DNA of 64,000 nt from Diploscapter coronatus (Eukaryota; Nematoda; Chromadorea; Rhabditida; Rhabditidae). Under the pieces are notes generated by a model, which saw only the letters and a program-made list of their open reading frames with translations, was not told where the DNA came from and did not search any database. The position numbers and the translations under genes were made by a program. Shown here in pieces: positions 10,014-22,586 of this stretch (position 1 is the first letter of the stretch; every line of letters starts with the position of its first letter). The stretch is from NCBI GenBank assembly GCA_964036155.1, contig OZ038423.1, positions 65,177,249 to 65,241,248 on the forward strand, in the 5' to 3' direction.

Positions 10014-13000
10014 ATGACAGAAGCAGTCGATTGTGCGACAACCCAACTAGAGGCTGAAGAGTCGGGGGAAGATGGACAGGTGGGGGAGGCTGCAGAAGGC
10101 ACGAGTGCAAGCAAGATGCAGTTTCAGGTAGTGCAGTTATTTTTATTGGAGTTTTGTAAAATAAAATTCCCACGGTATTTGGATTTTTGAAATCGAAAAC
10201 ATCGTGAATTCGTTGAAAATCAAACGAAAAGTCGTGTGCATTGGATGACTTCTGATTTTGGTATTTCCTGCCGAAGCATCAGCTATTTCAGGGCGACACC
10301 GAACCGAGTACCTCGAATGACGTGGATTTCGAGGAAGAAGCCAAATGTCCTTACTGTCACACAGTCAAGGAGCCCTCGTTCGAGCACTATCGAGTATGTC
10401 CATGTTTATGCTTGGTTGCAGCTTGCAAGAATCATTCACAACTCCTATTTAAGTCTGGAAGAAGTGGTTTGAAGAAAGGTGCAGTGATTTGGAGATACCG
10501 GTGCTCGATGAGGCAATGCACGCAGTTCTTCGGTCCTCTCTACAGATACAACAGCAAGGAGAACTCTTTCGATATCATTGCAGGTTTACATTTCAGTTCT
10601 GTTATTTGAATTTTTTCTATCATTAAATCTGGAAGATGTCGGTTCATTGTTTGCAGACACAGGCATGAGCGAAATACAATCTTTTGTTATTCTTGCCTTC
10701 ACGGCCTTATGTTCTTTATGGTCAGCCCTTAGCCCTGGCCATCTGCAATCTTGCTTCGGCGTTGTACATCGCTCTCAATTTCGAAAATGTTGGCCGTTGT
10801 TTCGGCAACCGAGTGCTCCCATTGTTCACTTTCGTCCATTTCTTTTGCACCGCTCATTCATTTTCTTCGATTTTTACTCCAACTTCCTTTCTTCGGGAAT
10901 AAATGTAGAACGCTCCGAAAGGATAAGGTTTATAAGGTCGTGTCTTATCTAGAAACTGATAGTTAGTAGAGTTGTGATAATTGCTAAACACATGATTAGG
11001 ACTCTTTCATACCTTATTCACGTGAGTGCGAAGGAGAAACTGAAAAGTCTTCTTTTGCTCTTATCGTTTTGACTCAATCTTAACAGTTTCTTTATCCTGC
11101 TCACGCTTACGTGACTGAAACATGAACTTATAAGTATGGAAAAGCAGAGAGAATGATTTCTTACAGCTCTTTACAAAATCCATCTTATATTCATTTCAGA
11201 GGATGATCCGAAAGTGGAGATGGAAGAGACGAATCAAGCTGCTGAAGACGATGAAAATGACACGACGAATGAAGGAGGGAAAGAGGACATGAAACTAGTC
11301 GACATAGAGACGGTGGACGGGGAGAATGCAGAGGAGATGAATGAACGGGCAGACGAAGGGGAGACGGAGGCTGAGACGACGAACGAGGTGGTCGAGGAGA
11401 ATGACACAGTGCAGGAGGCTTTTGGGTTGGAAATCGAAGTTGAGGAGGAACAAAGTACGAAATTGACCATTTGTATGAATTCTTTTAGTGGATGTGGGCC
11501 TCCTGTATTTACAGACGGACGTATTTGTCAACGACTCCTTTCATTATTTTTCTGTCTTTCCTATATTCCTTGGCTCTACCTATCTGTTGAAAAATACAGA
11601 CGTTTGTGCCTATCGTCCGTCTGTAAATACAAGAAGTCTGCTGGTGTAAAAGTTAAATTCGTTTTAATTTGAAATTCAAAGTTATTTTTATTAGTAGCTT
11701 TCAGAAACTGATAAATAAATTCCGACCAAAAATCTCTCGAAACCTTTATTTTCCACTGCTAAGTCCAAGTGTTTAAGTCGATTTTTATATTTTTGTGAAG
11801 GTGTAATAATACTTGGGAAGCGACATTTAAAGCATTTCTTCTCTTCAGCCTTCGAGATTTCGTTTTCGACTATTTTATAAAAATAAAATTTGCAGTTGAA
11901 ATCAAGCCTCGAAAGAGCTTGCGATGCACCACGAATCGAAAGAAGACCGGTGTCTATGCGAGTGCAAATCAGGAGAAGAAGAACCACAACAACACTGTAA
12001 TTGGCAAGGAAAAGACAGGAATAATGAAATTGATTTACAGAAGAATGGAGTTCCGAAGAAGAAGCTCAGAAAGGGATATGTTTGGGAGTCGATTTCTTCG
12101 AAGTCTGATGAACAAAAAACGAAGACAGAGCCTGTTGCCGTCAAGACGGAGTCAACCTCCACTACAAAGAAACTTCTCAAACGTGTATGTGTCAAACACT
12201 TTCTAAATAGGTTTTCGGAACAAAATTACTCTGAGCGAATAAGGTTTATGGAGATTTCCTGTTTCGCTTCAGCAATTTTTTTATTCATTCGATAAATCTG
12301 GTTTCGCATACGAAGCAGTTTACATGTTGAACAACAGCGAACGTAGAAATACACAATTTTGACGATATTTTTCAATCGTAAAAGATAAAACTCCGCAAAA
12401 GTGTATGTAAATTCCTCAAGACTCCTAAAAATGTATTTAGCAAAACTAGTTATTTCAGAAACACGAACAGACGGAACCGGTGCAATCACAACTGCCGAAG
12501 GCACCAAAGACAGTGGAAAGAGAAAGAGAGAAGACTCGAATGGCGACGAAGAGCAGTGGGACGCAAACTGGGGATGCAGACCACGTGGCTTCTGCCTCTC
12601 TGCAGGAACTCATTCAGATGGAGGCCTCTCTCACTTGCGGCACTACCCAGTCCGGCACTGACAATGTCGATATGTGAGGATCATTTTTTTTTTTAAATGT
12701 TTACCTTCATTTTATTTATTAATTGAAGAGTTCATTCAATTCTTATTTTTATCAAACTTCTTGTGTCCAAAAATGAATGAAATTTCCAAGAGCCATTTCT
12801 TTCATTTTCGTCTCTAGGGATGCTTCGAATTCGGTGAAGATTCCTGGCCACATCACAAGGCGAATGCTCATCGGCAAAATGATCGTTGCTAAACAGGTAC
12901 ATCCAACCTTCTCTTTATTTTTCAAGGGAAAAATAACTACTATCTAAATATTTTAGACGATTTCTCATTTTTATTTCAATTTTGACAAACTCGAGACATT

Positions 13001-16000
13001 TTCTTTCATTTTCATATTATCTTTTTTCAGAACACGAAGATTGCATCGTTGGAAGAGGAGAATGCGAGATTCAGGGAAATGGTCTGCAAGTTTCGCGAGG
13101 CCTTCTTCGAGATCAAGTAAGAGTAGACTTTCTTCTCTCTGCAAATGATGTGATTGCAGAAATTCGCATGTCGAGGCGATGAGGCATCTGAAGGACGATG
13201 TGATTTTCCTGAAGCGAGAATTTCAATTCCATCACGACGAAATGGTCGCTGAATGCAAACGGAGTCTCAACGCCACTAAGGTATATTTACAATGTTTCTA
13301 ATTGGTAGATATTATATTTTTATTTGTAAAGAGAATTTTACGCTTTTTGATTTTAAAAAAATTACTTTTCAATATTTCCTACTGTAATAAAATAAGTGAG
13401 AAATTTATTTAGAAACATTGACAAATTTCCTCTCCGAAATATATGATATTTTCTCTAAAAATATTTTATTACTTACGTTATAAAAATAACATTACGACAT
13501 TATTTTCGATTTTTAATATCCGCTTTTTGAAATCGTAATGAAAAATGGATGAACACTCACAGTTGAACAGAATTTTTGAATTTTTAAATTCGATGCTAAT
13601 GAAATTCACTCGTCTTTTTCTTACAATTCTCTCTTTCAGAAGGAGAAAGAAGATATTCGAAGGAAGTGCGAAGTGGTGCAGCAGCAGAACGATTCACTTA
13701 AGGTTGGAATGGAAGAAGACTGAATAGCTTGATTGATGAACTGATTGCAGAGTCTGTTGGAAATCAGAGAGGAAAGGGTGGACATGGAGAGGAAGCGAGC
13801 AGATGAATTGGCCAGACAGATTCTGCTCAAGGAGAGAGACCAGCATCTGGCTGAGGCCGAGAGGGACGAAGCTAATGGAAAGCTCGCCGACAGTCTCTTC
13901 TTGGGTTCGTTTTTGCCTCATTTTTCATAGAAAATTATACAATTTCTGCAACCTATTTATTCCATTTCTTTCCCAACTAGTTACGATACGGAATTCATAA
14001 TTTTGACGTATTTCGAGTATACTCTTATTAACGTCTTTCTTTCGAAAATTACTATCTTTAATTTATATCTTTCAGCGAACAACGTGAAATGTGCGCACTG
14101 TGTGAACAGCACGAAAATGAAGGAGATTCTGACTCTGCAAGTGAAGGAGAAGACGATCCAGGTACAACAGGCCATGAATGAGAGGAACGACATGAGGAGG
14201 AAGCTCGAAAATGCTGATAAGATCTCTCAGATTCTGCATAAGGTTTGATCATTCAACTGAATGAAAACTAAGCCATTTTTCAGGATCGTGCGAAATTCGA
14301 GTACGAAGCGAAGACGTGGAAGAGTTCCTATGATAAGTTGAAATCAAGTGAGTTAAATCTAACTAGCTGGTATTGTTAGAATCGTTTATTCGAAAAAGGG
14401 TTTTTTTTTTTCTAAATTATTGAACTTGGCAACACATCTCTACAACTCCTCAAGAAAGTCTGATTAAAAATCACCTAAAACTAATTTTCAGTGTTGGCCG
14501 AGAAGCAGTCGTCAGCAGATCCGCAATCATTCGCCCCTCCCTGTGTCGACCCGACTCCTCAGCCCCTTCCCTCCACTCCAACCTCTATCAGCACTCCCTC
14601 AATCGACACTCCCAATCAACAGTCATCGGCGAATGGAAACGAGAATTCCTCTGCCACTCCCCAGCCAAGTGCAGCTGCAGGCACAGTGACAGACGATTCC
14701 CCGCCCGAAGACGGGGAGATCTCCAACTCGCCCATGACGGTCGTCAGCAGCAAGTCCAGATCGCCAGGCTAGTTATTCGTATTTTTGAAGTGTTTTTGAA
14801 AAGGTGTTATTATTGAATCGAAAATTTGGAACAATTGAGCAATTTCAAGCAGTGTAATTCAATCAGCTTTCATGAACAAATTTCCGTAAACCATGGAAGA
14901 CTATCAGAATTTATATATTCAAATTGTAGCTGATTTCTCTATCCATCAGTCTCGTGGAAAAATTGCGATTTTACTTTGTCGGACATGGGTTTTCTAACCT
15001 TTCGTGCGTTTCTGGTATATATGAAAAGATTGAAGAAAAAACATTTTCATCTGGCTATCATCAAATTTTAGTGAATGCGTAATTTTTCAGAGTACAAATT
15101 GCCACCTCCCCCAAGGCCTCCTACAGTGAAGAACGGACAGGAAAAGTGGAGTTCAGCGGCCTGCGCCTCTTCACTTCCTTCCGGCAGCAAACCGCTCAAT
15201 CCCCCCCTACCGCACATCAATCAGCCCAACAAGGTATTATTCTTCTCGTATGAGGCGATCACTAAATCGTAAATTTTACACTATCACAAAAGTGACATTC
15301 TCTGATTCTTGGCATTTTACATTCTCTCAATGATAACCAGTTCACCAAAGATGAGCAGCATTAGTCTGATCGTTATTCCAAATTTTCATTCCTTTATTTT
15401 CAGTCTCCCTATGCCAACAGCCACATTCCCGTCCATAGGGTATCTCCATCTTCTTCTCAGTTTGTGAGCAATCGAAATGACTTCCCACACGGAAATTTGA
15501 TGGTACACAAATTTTCCTCCAAACAGCAAAAGAAACTCGCAAAGGTGATTATTGCGAAGACAAAGAAGGAAAACAGACAATTCGATGAATTTCAGTTCGA
15601 GAAGAAGAGAATGAAGGAACTGGAGAGGGCATATCTGAGCAGCCAGACAGATGAGGGTGACAGGGACAAGACGTCTAGGGAGGCTGAGAAGAAGAGAGAG
15701 GAGCACATTCAGCCATATGCGAAGAAATTCGCCAGACTACCACCCAAACCTATGGCTGGAACTGCAAAACCTGCGGTTTGTTTATTTATTAAAAAGTTGT
15801 TGATTGAATTGATTGCAGCCTGGTCCTTCACTTGCCATGCCAAGAATTCCACGCAAGAGCGAGACTGAAGCCAGAAAGCGGGAAGAGGAAACGAAAAAGG
15901 CTGAAGAGGTAATTGAATTCCTTTTCGTAATGAAAATGTATTTTATGAAAGTAGAAAAGATAAAATATTACAGAATTTTCTGGGCTGGGGTTCAAGTAAA

Positions 16001-17542
16001 TGCTTTTACAAGGGAGTGTAATTTTACTTGAATCCCAGCCCTGATTACAACTGCTTTTATGAACCTTCGTAGAATTTACTATTCGAAGTAATTTATATCT
16101 TCTTTCATATTTTATTAGCTTCAACTTTTAGGAAAAGAGAAAGATCGAAGAAGAGAAGAGATGGAAAGCAGAAGAAGAAGAAGAAGCGAATAAGAAGATA
16201 GAGATTGCTGACTGGAAGGAGCAGATGACCAAGCACAAAGGCATCATGAATGTAAGAATGGCTTGAAACCGCTCGGCGAATAGACTGTTCGTAAGGAAAA
16301 TATGTAAATGAGTGTTAGTGTGCACGACACCAATGCTCAAAGAGGAAAAACGCGTCCGAGTTAAAGAAGAAGCTGAAAGAGAAAAGAGAACATTGATGTC
16401 GTGTAAATTGACGCCCAATTACTTTTCTTATGAAAATTTATTCACCGCGTCTATCCATAATGAATTAAATGCGAAGTTGAGTCAAAAATTTACAGAATTC
16501 ATCCCAACAGCCGCCAACCTACAATGGGCCTGTTTGGAACAAGGAAAGCGCGAAAAGACCTGGTCCGATACCGAGCAAAGACAGAGGGAGGGAAGGGAGG
16601 GAAACGATGCATCGACACTCGCCCCCCTCCACTTCGAAGTCTATTCCTGCCTTCGACTTGGCCAACTCCTCCCCTCTCCCCTGGCATGTCAATTCTAGCC
16701 CTAGCCCCATCGAACCTCGACCTCAACCTCAGATGCCTTTCAATGCCTGGACTGCTAGAGAAGCTAGAGAAGGTTGAGGAATTTCATATTTTGTTAAAAA
16801 ATTTCATTCAGTTTCAATTTTTAAAAATGTTTTTTAATGATAAAAAGAATATAGCATGCGTCGAAAATTTAGACAATTTCGGAATTCGAAAAATTATAGA
16901 TTTACTAAATCAGCAACTAAAAAGTATTCGCGACATGTGAATTTTCCCGATTCTTTCTTTAATTCTTTGCGACTCTTTCGAAATTTCTTCGAGAATAGTT
17001 ATCGCGAATAACCTAAATCGCCGCTGGAACAATTATTTATCACCGATTCGAATTTTCTATGTAAAAATCCTGAGATCTTTATTACTCGTATTATTATAAA
17101 AGGCTTACCAGTAAAATATATCTAATTTTAGCACCTTGTAATCTAGGAAAGATGAATTCAATTTTTCTCAGTAATAATTTGACGAAAGTTTTCTTTAACT
17201 TTTCGCTTTGCATTTTATTCTCATTTAAAAATCGCTAAATTAGAAGAAAAATTCCAAAGCTGAGTTTCAGAATCGTGGAGTCGACCGCGAGACTCAACAG
17301 GTTGGACAAACACAGACTCGTGGACCCCCGAACTGTCCAGTTGGGGAAACTGGGGAGCTCGACCGATGAATGGACCTGGGCCTGTTCCCTCCTTTATGCA
17401 GCCTGGAATGCCTGGTCCTCCCATCTATGGGCATCCCCATTCTCAGTCAAGCATGTTCAATCGTCCAACAATGAGTCCCCATTCTTTGCCCCCCCAACTT
17501 CCCCCGAGACCTATCGTCAGGAGGAATTTCTGGGATCTGTAA
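10014..17542 (+). CDS. Unrecognised protein: N-terminal Cys/His module, acidic region, coiled coil, Pro-rich tail
   Basis: Twenty exons join in phase to 1134 aa: 10014-10127, 10292-10583, 11200-11454, 11896-11996, 12041-12184, 12459-12673, 12818-12896, 13031-13116, 13160-13280, 13640-13702, 13751-13904, 14076-14242, 14284-14347, 14492-14767, 15091-15233, 15404-15775, 15819-15908, 16132-16251, 16496-16772, 17271-17542. Residues about 50-135 hold a likely metal-binding module (CPYC, then VCPCLCLVAACKNH, then YRCSMRQCTQFFG). An acidic Glu-rich block, a Lys-rich block and long heptad-rich coiled coil follow (about residues 400-650, with CAHC inside). Next are a Pro/Ser region, a Lys/Glu-rich helix, and a Trp/Pro/Gly-rich C-terminus ending RRNFWDL. 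The composition suggests a nuclear scaffold or RNA/chromatin factor, but I do not recognise the family. Exon 14 appears to use a GC donor (CAG|GCTAGT). Confidence 0.75.
11504..11631. repeat. Inverted repeat inside intron 3 of the unknown 1134-aa gene
   Basis: TGTATTTACAGACGGACG at 11504-11521 is repeated exactly as its reverse complement at 11614-11631, with about 92 nt between. A further fragment (ATACAGACG) lies inside. The intron is otherwise unremarkable. Confidence 0.75.
15982..16041. repeat. Inverted repeat inside intron 17 of the unknown 1134-aa gene
   Basis: GGGCTGGGGTTCAAGTAAA (15982-16000) pairs with 16023-16041 at 18 of 19 positions around a 22-nt loop, forming a strong hairpin in the intron between 15909 and 16131. 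Confidence 0.75.
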
Positions 17543-19177
17543 GTCGCTCTCATCTTATTTATTCTTCTTGCTAGTTGGTATCATTTTCCCCTTTCATTCT
17601 CATAGATAACTATCAAGGATGTCAGTGATGAGTCGAACATTCGAATGTTCGATTTAGTCACATGATTTTAAAAACTCTGGCATTAAATGCAAGTCTAATA
17701 ATTGCAAAATTAATTTTACCTTTTGGTGATACCTTATTCCTGTTTCAATATTTAGTCGCCATATGATCGGAGCGTGTTGTATAGTGCTGATGATTGTCAC
17801 GAAGTAATAATTCGGCATTGAAAGTGAATTTTGATGAGTATTACATTTGGCTTCTTCATTTTTCATCAAAATTTCATTATTTTAATGTTCAGCTTATCGC
17901 TTCGTGCCGATTTTGATCAATTCCTTTCTTTTCTAATCATCAAATCTTTCATTCGATTGGATAATTTGTAAGAATCGGACTTCTTCACTAGAATATATGC
18001 ATGGTGGACCGAAAGTCTGGGACGGAAAATACTTCTTTTCAATTTCTTAGCGAAATTAATAAAACAGCTTTGATATTATCATTTCAAGGACTGGAATAGT
18101 TTAACATCATGTTCATTCTATTAGATCATGATTATGATATCTCCTAGAACCTTGAATTCAAATATAAAAGCGGTCCAGACTTTTGCCAACTATGCACTCA
18201 TTTTTAATAAGATTCTTACAAATAATCAATCCCAAGTCTTCGAAAAGACTCAAATATACTTCTATCTATCCGAAGCTACTATCAGGGCTACTTGACGACA
18301 ATTCAGAAATCAGAGCTAGGTTACATATCTATACTTTTTTTTTTTTAAATAGTTCCTTAAAAGTGAATTTGATTTGAAATTACAAATTTATTTGCCCCAG
18401 GTTTCTTCATTATTTTTTTAAAAATATTTTTATTCGGCTCAATCTTAACCATTTTATCCAACAGACATTTTTCATCTGGTATTCTCTCAGTAAAATGCTT
18501 TCATCTCAGACACTTATTATTTTCCTTGTCAAAGGTTTTTGCCACATTCATCGGTTAATTGATTAAGAAGCATTCTTTGTAAGGACCTGAAACATGTTTA
18601 GTGGGGTCCGAACAAGTTGTATTATGATCGTGACCAAATATGGCCATATCGACCACATTTGGTTACGATCATAATACCATTTGTCCGAAACTTTTCAGAG
18701 CTTTACAGAGAATGCCTCTTAATAGTTTTTGTTATCACAAGTATCAGAAATGAGAAAGATCTATCTGAAATGGGAATGATTGAAGTGCAGATTATTCTTA
18801 TTTCTGACAAAATAATTGAATTTTTCCATCGGTTGATCTCTATTTAGAACCGAAATAAATGCTATTTGATGAAAGATATCAAATGTGTACTATCATACTG
18901 CAGATCAAAAACTAATTGATTATTCCTTGGAACTATTTAATATACCGAGCGAATTATTTGTATCTTATCGCCTCCTGAATGTCCATTGTGATTGCCTGTC
19001 CTCTTCACCCTTCACAATCGACTATTCCTCTTTATCGTTCTCCCTTCTGCCTGCCTCTTGATCACCCTATCATCCAAGTATCTCCCTATCTTTCCATGTC
19101 TTTCAGGCTATGATATTTACTATTGGCTGTCTTTCACTTGTAACCATTTCTTATCAACAAGTGCTCATTTGCACGAA
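17543..19177. other. Intergenic region with inverted repeat
   Basis: No coding exon is supported between the 1134-aa gene and the P450. It contains the inverted repeat at 18619-18677. A C/T-rich stretch at about 18985-19110 lies just upstream of the P450 start. Confidence 0.5.
18619..18677. repeat. Inverted repeat with palindromic centre
   Basis: Arms 18619-18639 and 18657-18677 match at 20 of 21 positions (GTATTATGATCGT.ACCAAAT). The centre includes the self-complementary ATATGGCCATAT. No flanking target-site duplication is obvious. Confidence 0.8.
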
Positions 19178-22084
19178 ATGTATTTATTTTTCGCCGTGCT
19201 GCTTCTAGGCATTTATTTATTCCATGAATTCTACTGGAAAAGAAGAAATTTTCCACCAGGTATTTCAATTTTAAAGCTGACCTAGTAAAGTAATGAATTA
19301 TTTTTGGCCCAACGCCGTTGCCTCTGTTCGGAAATCTCGTGACGCTTCTAAAGGTGGGTACAAAGTTTCACAGAACTTCATATTATCTTTGAAAAATAAT
19401 ATTTCGGGAATACAGTGATATGAGAAATTAAATCTTTCAAAAATAGAGTAATAAGAAGAAGAATCCTTTTTCTCCAGCACGAACCAGGCTATGATGCATT
19501 CACGAAATGGAAGAAGCGATTTGGACCAATTTATACTTTTTGGCTAGGTAACACAGGATCAAATGATAATGAGGGTGAATTGGATCTCAGCAAACCGTCC
19601 AATGATAGTAATCAGCGATTATGAATCTATGAAGAACACCTTCGTAAAGGATGCCGACTCCTATTTGGGGAAAATGAACAGAGAAGTCGCGTTGCATGTC
19701 TTCAGAGGTATCACATTTTTGCAATTTGGAATATCTCTTTCTAGTATTTTTCTTGAGTGTGTCTGTCTGTCTGTCTGTCTGTCCGAGCTTAGATCATGGC
19801 TTATTGCTCGGAGGGAACGGCGTCGATATTCTAAAATTGCCCAATTATCATCTCGTTTCTCTTCTACGCGACTCACTATTTCGCACCTCCAAACTCGATT
19901 TCTAGTTGTTGCATGAATACCGACGTCGACGTTCTCGCCAATCAACGATAACTGTCAATGGAAAGCCTCAAGTGTTATGCATGGTTTGAAAAGTTCTTAA
20001 TGAGAGTCTATCATATTGCAAAGCAGTAAATCAACTTAGTTATATGCAAATTTCATTCTAATGCCAGCACTTTAATTTTTTTCATTTCCAACTTGTTTTT
20101 GTCAAGTGTTTGTTATGATCTTGAATGTTTTTGTCGCCGTTGATTGTTATTTTTGATTTTTGTCATTGATTTTTCCTAAACCTGAGAGCTGCGAAGCAGT
20201 CCCTAGTTCAGAATGATTTTTTGAAAAACAAAATGCTGTTCTTTCGCAATATCGTAACTTAGGTGGGTATTATGGAATAATCGATACATCTGGTGATGTT
20301 TGGAGAGAACACAGGAGATTTGCTCTGCAAGTCTTCAGAAATCTAGGACTGGGAAAGAATCTCATGCAGGAAAAAGTGAGACTCAATTGATGAAATGAAA
20401 TGATACATGAGTTATAGATTCTCTATGAAGTTGATGCTTTGATCGAGGATTTGAATGAGCTTTCCAAATCTGGCGAAGAATTTTCCATGCAAGAAATCTG
20501 GGACAAGAGGGTTGGATGCGTGATTAATCAAATGCTGTTTGGATATCGATTTGATGAGGTAAATTTTGCATGTTTAAAGTTAGTTAAATCTACAAAACTG
20601 AACTCCCAACTCTCAGAATACGACCGATGAGTTTCGATATTTGAAACGTCTGCTTTCCGAAGCGATGAGAGAAGTATCTCAGCCAGCGACAATAATTTCA
20701 TTGATGTACCCAATCACGAGATATATTCTTCCGTTTGGACCTATTGGCAAGAGCAGATGGGATAAGTTAGTCGACTAAATAACTTTCGATTGTTCATAAA
20801 TTCCTACAGAATGTTATGCTATTGGAGAGCATTCATGGATTTTTTCGACAAGCAGATAGTTGCTCACAAAGTGAACTATGAAGAAGAGGAGAGCAGAGAT
20901 TATGTGGAGGCTTATTTGAAGGAGAAGAAGAAATGCGAAGATCAGGGAGATTTCAAGAGTTACAGGTTGACCAAGGTTCTTTCCTCTTGAATAATTATCA
21001 AATTCAGTATCCTTCAATTGAAGTCCGCTCTTTTTGATCTTTGGATTGGTAAAATCTTTAGTTAGTTCGTTCCACAGCAATCTCTAGATATTTACAGGTG
21101 GTCTCGAAACAACTTCGAATACTCTAACGTGGCTTATCGTCTATATTCTGCATAATCCAACAGTCCAGGTTAAATAGAATTGTATCATTTTAGTTATTTT
21201 TCTTTTCAAGGATAAAATCCACGAAGAATTGGATCGAGTAATAGGAAGTGGAAGAATAATCACGACAGCAGATAAAGCTGACCTTCCATACATTAATGCT
21301 GTCATCAACGTAAATTCCAGTTTTTTTACTGAAATGATTGCATTCTTTCAGGAAACGCAGCGATTGGTACGTTGAATTTCCATTCTAAATCTGAAGCAAA
21401 TATTGAAATCGAAATCTAATTTAATTAGGCAAACTTATTGCCGATGAATTTGATCCACGAATTGAGTCGAGACGTTGATTTGATGGGATGCAGACTGAAG
21501 ACAGGAACAGCTGTCGTAGCACAAATTTCTGCTGTTCTGTATGATGATAAAGTAGTGCAATTGAATAACTACAAATATAATATTTATAAACTAGGTGTTT
21601 CCTGAGCCATATGAATTTAGACCAGAGAGGTTTCTAGACACCAACGGAAATTTATCGAGGGTATGTGAAACAGGCGAAAATAATTATCAATTTTTCCCAG
21701 ATAGATGAACTAATCCCATTTTCAATCGGCAAAAGAATCTGTCTTGGCGAAGGGTTGGCTAGAATGGAATTGTTTTTGTTCGCCACTAACTTATTCAATC
21801 GATTCAGGGTAACATTTTATAGCTTTGGAGTCGTTGAAATATTTTCAAATCCATGTGATAAGTGGTGCTCAAACTCAGAAACTTGAATCAATGAAATTAC
21901 CGTTTCTCTCAATTTTTTGGAGTTAATGAAGATGAAATTGATCTCTATCCTTCTTCAAGTGATCAGAATTAACGAAAATTTCTTATTTTAGATATCGTCA
22001 AACTCATTGCCATCGATGAAGAAACGATTCGGAACTACAGTTCAAGCTTTTCCATTTAAATCTAACGTATCTGTGAGAAGATAG
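19178..22084 (+). CDS. Cytochrome P450, CYP2-clan/CYP33-like
   Basis: Sixteen exons give 496 aa, normal for the family: 19178-19259, 19307-19353, 19478-19547, 19591-19707, 20263-20375, 20418-20558, 20617-20765, 20810-20965, 21008-21048, 21098-21168, 21211-21309, 21352-21366, 21429-21551, 21595-21660, 21701-21808, 21992-22084. It starts with a membrane anchor ([13 protein letters not shown]) and the hinge [12 protein letters not shown]. It then has WREHRRFAL (helix C), GGLETT (helix I oxygen-binding motif), ETQR (helix K ExxR, from a 15-nt microexon), PERF, and the haem loop [10 protein letters not shown] with its cysteine ligand. It should be an ER monooxygenase for small lipophilic substrates. 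The odd point is the first intron (19260-19306): it begins GT but the frame demands that it end in TTTTTG, with no AG available. The gene is therefore either spliced at a rare TG acceptor or damaged by one base. Everything downstream is intact. Confidence 0.88.
19757..19783. repeat. TGTC tetranucleotide microsatellite
   Basis: About six tandem GTCT/TGTC units lie in the fourth intron of the P450 gene. Confidence 0.85.
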
Positions 22085-22586
22085 AATTGTTCGAGATAAC
22101 CATGCACAGCTGCATAAACTGTAAGAAAGTTATTTGTAATACAGAAAACATGGGTATAAAAATTGAAAGATTTATTGTTGTAGATGAAATGAAACGCCCT
22201 GATTTCCTCAAAATAAAGAAAGAAAGAAAGAATAAATTAACCTAGCTACAGAATAAATAAAAAGAAAAATGAAGTGGATAAAGCATGTGAAGAACGAAAT
22301 AAAGAGGTACAGAGAGCAGAATAAATAAAGGGGGAATTAAGGATGAAGCAGAAGGAACTCGGCACAAAAATGGATAAGGAATATCTAAATGGGAAGGGAA
22401 TTCGAAAATTTAACCGATAAAATTGAGATGAGAAGAGCAGCTAAAATTGCCGAGTAAAACCACATCATTTCACTATTTTAAAAGTATTTTGGAGAAAAAT
22501 AATGAAATGATAAGCTGTAATTGAATTGCCAACATAGCATCAGACAAATGATTTGATATGGCTAAAAGGAAGATTTTAAATTTAAT
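22085..22586. other. Convergent intergenic spacer
   Basis: This purine-rich, AT-rich spacer separates the 3' ends of the plus-strand P450 and the minus-strand RhoGAP gene. It includes an AAAG microsatellite (about 22213-22233). On the minus strand AATAAA occurs near 22164-22169. No exon is seen. Confidence 0.5.
22212..22217 (+). terminator. Probable P450 poly(A) signal
   Basis: AATAAA lies 128 nt after the P450 stop codon and is followed by an AAAG microsatellite. Confidence 0.45.

Noticed and set aside
16499..16940. Overlapping open frames opposite and beside exon 19 of the unknown gene
   Set aside because: They are shadows of a Pro/Arg-rich exon; only the frame used joins both neighbouring exons in phase.
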